From contig CP002295.1 of assembly GCA_000238975.1 (NCBI GenBank), positions 806,001 to 870,000 of the forward strand: a DNA stretch of 64,000 nt, given 5' to 3'. The DNA is from Serratia symbiotica str. 'Cinara cedri' (GTDB lineage: Bacteria > Pseudomonadota > Gammaproteobacteria > Enterobacterales > Enterobacteriaceae). Of the stretch, positions 58,704-64,000 are shown one piece after another. Both the position numbers and the translations under genes were made by a program. How positions within the stretch are numbered: position 1 is the first letter of the stretch; each line of letters begins with the position of its first letter. Under the pieces are notes generated by a model. It was not told where the DNA came from. It made no database searches and saw only the letters and a list, made by a program, of their open reading frames with translations.

Positions 58704-58901
58704 TTATGCATACGGCAAGCACATGCTAACCATCATTAGATCTCTTTTAGACACTAAACCTTTTGGTTGTAGATGACGTTTACGTTTAGTTGCTTTTTTG
58801 GTTAAAATATGGCGCATATTAGCATGCTTATGCTTAAACCCTGTGCCACCAATTTTTTTAAAGCGTTTAGCAGCTCCACGTATAGTTTTAATCTTTGGCA
58901 T
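58704..58901 (-). CDS. rpmI: 50S ribosomal protein L35
   Basis: Small basic ribosomal protein of 65 residues, the E. coli length: [31 protein letters not shown] through the C-terminus CLPYA. I place the start at the ATG at 58901. An ATG five codons upstream gives a non-family extension (MDLIK) and is unlikely. Between infC (105 bases upstream) and rplT, the standard IF3-L35-L20 operon. Confidence 0.98.
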   Translation of the reverse strand: MPKIKTIRGAAKRFKKIGGTGFKHKHANMRHILTKKATKRKRHLQPKGLVSKRDLMMVSMCLPYA

Positions 58902-59006
58902 TTTAATTAAATCCACTTTGCATGGTTAAGCAACAAATGAATTAAGCAAATAAAAAAACGACATAATACGTAAATAGCGAGCTAATTCAATTAGCTAGAC
59001 ACTCTA

Positions 59007-59555
59007 CTATTTCTTCTTTGGTGTTAGTATCATTATCATCTGACGACCTTCAATCTTCGTTGGAAACGATTCGACAAGGGCTAGATCAGCTTCTTCGCAT
59101 AGATCTTTACGAACGCGGTTGAGTACTTCTATACCAATGTGTTGGTGTGCCATTTCACGTCCGCGGAAACGTAGAGTAATTTTAACTTTATCACCATCTT
59201 CTAGAAAACGAATTAGATTACGTAGTTTGACTTGATAGTCGCCATCGTCAGTACCAGGGCGAAATTTGATTTCCTTAATCTGAATAATTTTTTGTTTCTT
59301 CTTCTGTTCTTTTGTTGCTTTGCTCTTTTCATAGAGAAATTTACCGTAATCCATGATACGACAAACTGGCGGCTCAGCATTGGGGCTGATTTCTACTAAA
59401 TCAACACCAGCTTCTTCGGCTTTATCAAGAGCTGCATTTAAACTAATAATACCAATCTGTTCGCCATGAATTCCAGTTAGACGCACTTCGTGCGTCCGAA
59501 TTTCTCTGTTAATGCGATTGGGACGCGTCGGTTGAACTCTTTTTCCGCCTTTTAT
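59007..59555 (-). CDS. infC: Translation initiation factor IF-3, with an ATA start codon
   Basis: IF-3 binds the 30S subunit, prevents 70S formation and checks the initiator tRNA and start codon. With a start at ATA (59555) the product has 182 residues, opening [22 protein letters not shown], as in E. coli (180 residues, ATT start). The N-domain is followed by the lysine-rich linker [17 protein letters not shown] and the C-domain with [38 protein letters not shown]. No ATG or GTG start includes the conserved N-terminus: the first GTG, at 59486, would remove 23 residues. GGAGG lies 8 bases before the ATA, inside the thrS end. Start discrimination by IF-3 itself would give autoregulation. A 7-bp GC-rich hairpin sits at 59480-59496. 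Confidence 0.96.
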   Translation of the reverse strand: MKGGKRVQPTRPNRINREIRTHEVRLTGIHGEQIGIISLNAALDKAEEAGVDLVEISPNAEPPVCRIMDYGKFLYEKSKATKEQKKKQKIIQIKEIKFRPGTDDGDYQVKLRNLIRFLEDGDKVKITLRFRGREMAHQHIGIEVLNRVRKDLCEEADLALVESFPTKIEGRQMIMILTPKKK

Positions 59556-59568
59556 ACTTTATTCCTCC
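59553..59568 (-). promoter_or_regulatory. infC translation start site: GGAGG plus ATA start codon
   Basis: The ribosome site GGAGG (59564-59568) lies in the last codons of thrS, then 8 bases including the thrS TAA, then ATA. The spacing and the three bases between the thrS stop and the infC start equal those of E. coli, where the codon is ATT. A rare start codon is the known target of IF-3 autocontrol. Confidence 0.8.
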
Positions 59569-61487
59569 AGTTGATGAAGACTATGATTACGGATCTCTTT
59601 TAGTAACTTGTCTACGAATTCATTTATATCTAAACATCCTAAGATGTTACCACGACAAGTGCGAACAGCAATATTGTCTGCTGCGACTTCTTTATCTCCG
59701 CATATGAGCATATAAGGAACTCGATATAATGTATGCTCTCGAATTTTAAAGCCTATTTTCTCATTTCTCAAGTCTACTTTAGTACGAATACCATTAAATT
59801 GTAATTTTTTAGCTATTTTCTCGACATAATTACATTGTTTTTTTGTAATATTCATTATAACTACTTGGATGGGAGCGATCCATGTTGGATAAAATCCAGC
59901 ATATTCTTCAGTAAGAATACCAATAAATCGTTCCATTGAGCCTAATATAGCCCTATGAATCATAATCGGCACGACACGATCGTTATTTTCATTAATATAT
60001 GAGGCGCTTAAACGACCTGGTAAAAAAAAATCTAGCTGCACGGTACCACATTGCCACGCTCGATCCAAACAATCATGTAGTATAAATTCAATTTTTGGTC
60101 CATAAAAGGCACCCTCGCCTATCTGATATTCAAATGAAACACTATTTTCTATCAGTGCAGCAGCTAAGTCTGTTTCTGCGCGAGTCCACATATTATCTGT
60201 GCCTATCCGTTTTTCAGGACGAGTAGATAACTTAACTGTAATCTTATTAAAACCAAATGTCGCATATACATCATAAATCATACGAATACATGCGTTTACT
60301 TCAGTACGTATTTGTTCTTCTGTACAAAAGATATGAGCATCATCCTGAGTAAAACCGCGTACGCGCATTAAACCATGCAACGAACCCGAAGGTTCGTTGC
60401 GGTGACAACTACCAAACTCGCCCATGCGTAATGGTAAATCACGATATGATTTTAAGCCTTGATTAAAGATCTGCACATGTCCTGGGCAGTTCATAGGTTT
60501 AATACAGTATTCTCTATTTTCTGACGAAGTAGTAAATATAGCATCTTTATAATTTTCCCAATGACCAGTTTTTTCCCATAGTATGCGATCCATCATTAAG
60601 GGGCTTTTCACTTCATGATATTGGTACTCTTTAAGCTTTATACGCACAAAAGACTCTAATTCACGGAAAATAGTCCAACCATAGTTATGCCAAAATACCA
60701 TGCCTGGTGATTCTTCTTGTATATGATATAGATCAAGTTGTTTACCAATCTTGCGATGATCACGTTTAACTGCTTCTTCTAATCTAAGTAGATAAGCGCT
60801 CAATTGTTTTTTATCTACCCAAGCAGTACCGTAAATACGCTGCAGAATTTTATTCTTGCTATCTGCGCACCAGTGTGCACTAGAAATCTTTTGTAGTTTA
60901 AAGTGATGACAAAAACGCATATTAGGAACATGTGGACCACGGCACATATCAATATATTCTTCATGATGATACAGTCCAGGACGATCATCACGACTGATTA
61001 TCTTGTCAAGAATTGCTACTTTATAATTTTCACCACGATCCATGAAAATATCACGTGCTTCTTGCCAGCTTACTTTTTTTTTAATAACATCATAATTTTT
61101 GTTAGCTAATATATGCATTCTTTTTTCTAGTAGATTTAGATCTTCTTGCGTCAAAGCGCGATCGATATCAACGTCATAATAAAAACCATTATCGATAACT
61201 GGTCCGATCGCCATTTTAGTTTGTGGCCATAATTGCTTGATAGCGTGCCCCAAGAGGTGAGCACAAGAATGACGTATAATTTCGAGGCCTTTAATATCTT
61301 TGATGGTTATAATTACTAACTCCGCATCTGATCTTATTAAATCACAAGCATCAATTAGCTCACCATTAACACAGCCAGCAATACAGGCCCTAGCCAAACT
61401 ATGTCCAATATCATTGGCAACATCTAGTGGAGAGATGGGGTGATCAAAATAGCGCTTACTTGTATCAGGAAGCGAAATAACAGGCAT
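59559..61487 (-). CDS. thrS: Threonyl-tRNA synthetase
   Basis: Charges tRNA-Thr; class II homodimer with a Zn site and an editing domain. The product has 642 residues, as in E. coli. TGS domain 1-62. Editing domain with HSCAHLLGH (His73, His77) and MCRGPHV (Cys and His of the Zn-like site). The catalytic core has MNCPGH (Zn Cys near 334), motif 2 [23 protein letters not shown], a Zn His in DDAHIF and one in [12 protein letters not shown]-like [13 protein letters not shown]-terminal anticodon domain from about 535 ([12 protein letters not shown]). AAGGA ribosome site at the ATG. The E. coli thrS operator (tRNA-like leader) is not recognisable upstream. A UUCG-capped 10-bp stem lies within the coding part of motif 2. 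Confidence 0.99.
   Translation of the reverse strand: MPVISLPDTSKRYFDHPISPLDVANDIGHSLARACIAGCVNGELIDACDLIRSDAELVIITIKDIKGLEIIRHSCAHLLGHAIKQLWPQTKMAIGPVIDNGFYYDVDIDRALTQEDLNLLEKRMHILANKNYDVIKKKVSWQEARDIFMDRGENYKVAILDKIISRDDRPGLYHHEEYIDMCRGPHVPNMRFCHHFKLQKISSAHWCADSKNKILQRIYGTAWVDKKQLSAYLLRLEEAVKRDHRKIGKQLDLYHIQEESPGMVFWHNYGWTIFRELESFVRIKLKEYQYHEVKSPLMMDRILWEKTGHWENYKDAIFTTSSENREYCIKPMNCPGHVQIFNQGLKSYRDLPLRMGEFGSCHRNEPSGSLHGLMRVRGFTQDDAHIFCTEEQIRTEVNACIRMIYDVYATFGFNKITVKLSTRPEKRIGTDNMWTRAETDLAAALIENSVSFEYQIGEGAFYGPKIEFILHDCLDRAWQCGTVQLDFFLPGRLSASYINENNDRVVPIMIHRAILGSMERFIGILTEEYAGFYPTWIAPIQVVIMNITKKQCNYVEKIAKKLQFNGIRTKVDLRNEKIGFKIREHTLYRVPYMLICGDKEVAADNIAVRTCRGNILGCLDINEFVDKLLKEIRNHSLHQLEE
60377..60400 (-). 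repeat. 10-bp hairpin with UUCG loop inside thrS
   Basis: GCAACGAACC and GGTTCGTTGC pair perfectly. On the sense (minus) strand the loop is TTCG closed by a C-G pair, the exceptionally stable tetraloop. It encodes NEPSGS of the ThrRS motif 2 loop and uses two TCG serine codons, unusual in such an AT-rich genome. Confidence 0.7.
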
Positions 61488-62701
61488 TAAAAATCCTTAT
61501 TTATAATCATAACTCACTAAAATATATAAGATAATAGTATAGAATTCAGTATTAGTAATCACGCAATCAAACTATAAATATCAATCTTATTTGTAAGATT
61601 AAGATCTTACTATTATAGTATAGATAGTACTATTTATTACTCAACAATGGAATACGAACTGATATTAGAGCATCTATTGATATGCATGGTTTTTAGGGTC
61701 TTCTCACTATTTCTTTTAAAATATGTTAAGTTTTTTTATTAATCAATTAGTTAATAACATGTATATAATGATGCCATACAAATATATACTTATATATACT
61801 TAATATCTTAGTATATAGTGTAAAAAATACTTTACTTGTTTTCGTTCAACTTGTATATGATACCATTAAATTATGGAATTATGTTAGCAATAGATAGTGC
61901 CTATAAAAATGTTCAATATTGCATAAGTAAACGAGCCCGGTAATTGTTTTTAGATAAGATATCTTTAATTTCTAATAATGCTGTCAAGAATAAAAGGTAA
62001 CAATAACTTCAGTATGATAGTCATTGATGGTTAAATTATGCTTTTTAACTGTACGATACTCTCTCAAATGGGCACAAATTTATCTAACGATGGCAAGAAG
62101 TCTATTGTGAATATTTTTATTTAATCTATTGTTATTAAACTATCATATTTTGATATTTTTTTATTTTTTTCATTTGAGATTAATTTGTATATTATGTAAC
62201 TTTTACAAAAGTTTTGTTTTGTTGGTTTATTTTTAATAATGTTAATAATTTATTGCTGACTAATCTTTATCTTTTACTAAAATTTTTTATTGCTAAATAA
62301 AAATCTCTGCTTATAAAAAATTATTTTTATAATTATAAATAAGTATTTTAAATATGTATGCTATTCTTTTTTATTAATTTTTACTATTATATAAAATAAC
62401 TGTATTATAATATTATGAATTAAAGAATGATTATTAATTAACTTGACTTTAAGTCACCAGACATTAATCTAGTATCTATGTACAAGTTATTGGTTAATCA
62501 TCTATCAGAGATATATGTATAATTATATAACCCTTAAGTATATAATGTATAATGCATGCATATTAGTTACGTAAAATAAGGCAACTCATTGAAATATTTA
62601 TACTTATTTAAATACTTATAACTTAAGAATATAGTTAAATATTATTTTTAATAGAAACATAAAATAGATATATATCATATTATTCCTCATATAATATATT
62701 A
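61488..62701. other. Gene-free stretch between thrS and emtA
   Basis: 1.2 kb of AT-rich DNA upstream of thrS. A hairpin AATCTTA/TAAGATT lies near 61580-61600, about 100 bases before thrS. It does not resemble the E. coli thrS operator. No reading frame of interest; a slightly GC-richer patch near 61930-61945 may be a gene trace. Confidence 0.65.
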
Positions 62702-63382
62702 TTATGTAGAAATTCGTGGTGATTGTAACATTGCTTTATAAGCAAGAGTTACTTTAGATAAATAGCGTTGTGCTTGCGAGGATGGGTGATTTTTTTGAAT
62801 GTGATTATAAAAATCAGCTGGACTCATTTGATTAATACGATTAACTGCAACTCTTTTATCTAAAGAGAATATGCGTAGCATAGCATCAGCGCCATTCACA
62901 TAAGCTACAATAGTAGCATAACGTAAAATTTGTGGGTTATTAATCCCAGCAAGCTGTTGGCTTTGAAGAATATTAATATAGGCTACCCCAAGATCAATAT
63001 TAACTACCGGATTTTTTAAATCATGCAAACTGGGTTTCCCGCTAAGACCTTTAAGACGATATACATCACGTCCAGCAGTAGAGGACTTTAACTGCATTAA
63101 TCCTACGGCATTTGAGCTACTGACTACATTCGGATTAAATCCAGATTCTACTTGAATAATTGCTTTTATTAGTATTTTGTCAACACCATATTGATTAGCA
63201 GCTCGCTCAATCATAGTATTATAAGGTATTCTTATTTCTGTCCATTGCACTGGATATTGTTTATGGACTTTTATCATCTTGTTATTTGAAATCACATTTA
63301 TGGTTGATGGATCTTTAGCGCACCCTGATAACAGCAGTATTACTATCAGTAAATATATTTTTATTTTCACAGAATCCATCAT
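62702..63382 (-). CDS. emtA: EmtA, membrane-bound endo lytic murein transglycosylase (lipoprotein)
   Basis: Outer-membrane lipoprotein that cleaves peptidoglycan glycan strands endolytically, making 1,6-anhydro ends. The product has 226 residues (E. coli 203). The lipobox LLSGC places lipid-modified Cys21 after a short signal sequence. A 30-residue longer linker precedes the lysozyme-like domain with catalytic Glu79 in AIIQVESGFNPNVVS, followed by AVGLMQLKSSTAGRDVYR, NIDLGVAYINILQ and ATIVAYVNGADAMLR, the family 1 SLT motifs. It starts with two Met codons; GAGAG upstream fits either. It is the only peptidoglycan hydrolase here and, with lpp and yciB, argues that the symbiont still builds a murein wall. 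Confidence 0.93.
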   Translation of the reverse strand: MMDSVKIKIYLLIVILLLSGCAKDPSTINVISNNKMIKVHKQYPVQWTEIRIPYNTMIERAANQYGVDKILIKAIIQVESGFNPNVVSSSNAVGLMQLKSSTAGRDVYRLKGLSGKPSLHDLKNPVVNIDLGVAYINILQSQQLAGINNPQILRYATIVAYVNGADAMLRIFSLDKRVAVNRINQMSPADFYNHIQKNHPSSQAQRYLSKVTLAYKAMLQSPRIST

Positions 63383-64000
63383 GCTCTCAATACAGTCGAT
63401 ATCAATTTAAATTTAAATAATATGAATACTAAAATTAACTTTTTAGTGTAATTGGCATTACATGCGTATAATAATAGATTATTTATTTATTAATATTTTT
63501 ATATACCTTTAATACCTCTGTATAATGAGATATATTATTATTGTGAAATTACATATCCATGTAATCTAACTTTCTTATATATACATATGTTCATGCACAC
63601 CAAAAGTGTGTCTTATTTTTATACTTATCATAATAAAATATATTTTGACTGTAAATTTAAATGATTAATAAATAAGCATAAGTATTAGAGGTATTAGCTA
63701 GTTTAATAAATAAGATCCTTAGTATCGTTCCTAAGTATCGTTCCTAAGATTTATTAAATATACTAAATGTATATATAACAATTTTAAAGTACATTTAATA
63801 ACTAGCTCGTATTATTTAGGTTAGTACAAGCATTTGCTATTCTTGATCTCTAATCTTTAATTGCCATTCAGCTAGTGGACTTAATTGTAAACTGTATACT
63901 ATAAATAGAGGTTAGATACAACTATGGTCTAATTTAGTGGCTGTATATAGACCAAAGACTATAATTTTGATATCAGCAATAGGGATTATTTGTTTCTTAT
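63383..64000. other. Gene-free end of window
   Basis: 618 bases upstream of emtA with no reading frame. They contain a 2 x 13-bp tandem repeat at 63721-63746, flanked by partly complementary sequence (TTTAATAAAT and ATTTATTAAA). Confidence 0.65.
63721..63746. repeat. Tandem duplication, 2 x 13 bp
   Basis: AGTATCGTTCCTA is repeated exactly head to tail, then AG. The flanks CCTTAG and CTAAG, with TTTAATAAAT/ATTTATTAAA further out, form an imperfect inverted repeat around it, so the duplication lies in a hairpin loop. This is typical slippage at a secondary structure. Confidence 0.8.

Noticed and set aside
58902-58916. Five-codon upstream extension of L35
   Set aside because: L35 is 65 residues in this family; the extension MDLIK is not conserved.
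59007-59486. infC started at GTG 59486 (159 residues)
   Set aside because: Would delete 23 conserved N-terminal residues; the ATA start with GGAGG restores the full protein.

Overview
This window looks like a chromosome segment of a gamma-proteobacterial (Enterobacterales) insect endosymbiont in advanced genome reduction. Thirty protein genes and one tRNA are recognisable. They keep almost exactly the lengths of their Escherichia/Serratia orthologues but are separated by very AT-rich, gene-free stretches. Coding sequence is only about 27 kb of 64 kb (my sum of the CDS lengths). The proteins read as enterobacterial throughout. The stand-alone TrpD (not fused to TrpG as in E. coli) and its sequence are closest in my memory to Serratia. 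Taken with the huge non-coding fraction and a trpDCBA operon without trpEG, the best guess is a Serratia symbiotica-like co-obligate aphid symbiont of the type known from Cinara. A psyllid or mealybug co-symbiont remains possible. This assignment is inference.

Layout. 1-7896 (minus strand): 5' part of topA, then sohB and rluB; the genes that lie between these in E. coli (yciN, yciK, btuR) are gone. 11554-15948 (plus): a tight trpD-trpC(F)-trpB-trpA operon, preceded by 3.7 kb of desert where yciO, trpH, trpE and trpG would be expected. 17596-19033 (plus): yciC and yciB, membrane proteins that follow trp in E. coli. 20901-21958: rnt and grxD, converging. 27319-32162: ribC (minus), mdtK, tRNA-Val(GAC), pykF and lpp (plus). 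32383-37954 (minus): the complete sufABCDSE iron-sulfur operon. 41392-42474: ydiK. 42475-54204: an 11.7 kb desert. 54205-61487 (minus): thrS-infC-rpmI-rplT-(attenuator)-pheS-pheT-ihfA. 62702-63382 (minus): emtA, a lytic transglycosylase lipoprotein.

How the genes work together. The trp operon can turn anthranilate into tryptophan, but nothing here makes anthranilate, so a partner (or another locus) must supply it. This is the most interesting biology in the window. The suf operon is the Fe-S assembly system. thrS/infC/rpmI/rplT/pheST/ihfA is translation plus nucleoid core. lpp, emtA, yciB and mdtK point to a retained, if simplified, cell envelope. Fine regulatory detail survives: the lpp promoter, the pheST attenuator hairpin, the suf ATGA overlap and the non-AUG infC start (here ATA). 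Several long hairpins stand in the deserts with no gene to explain them.
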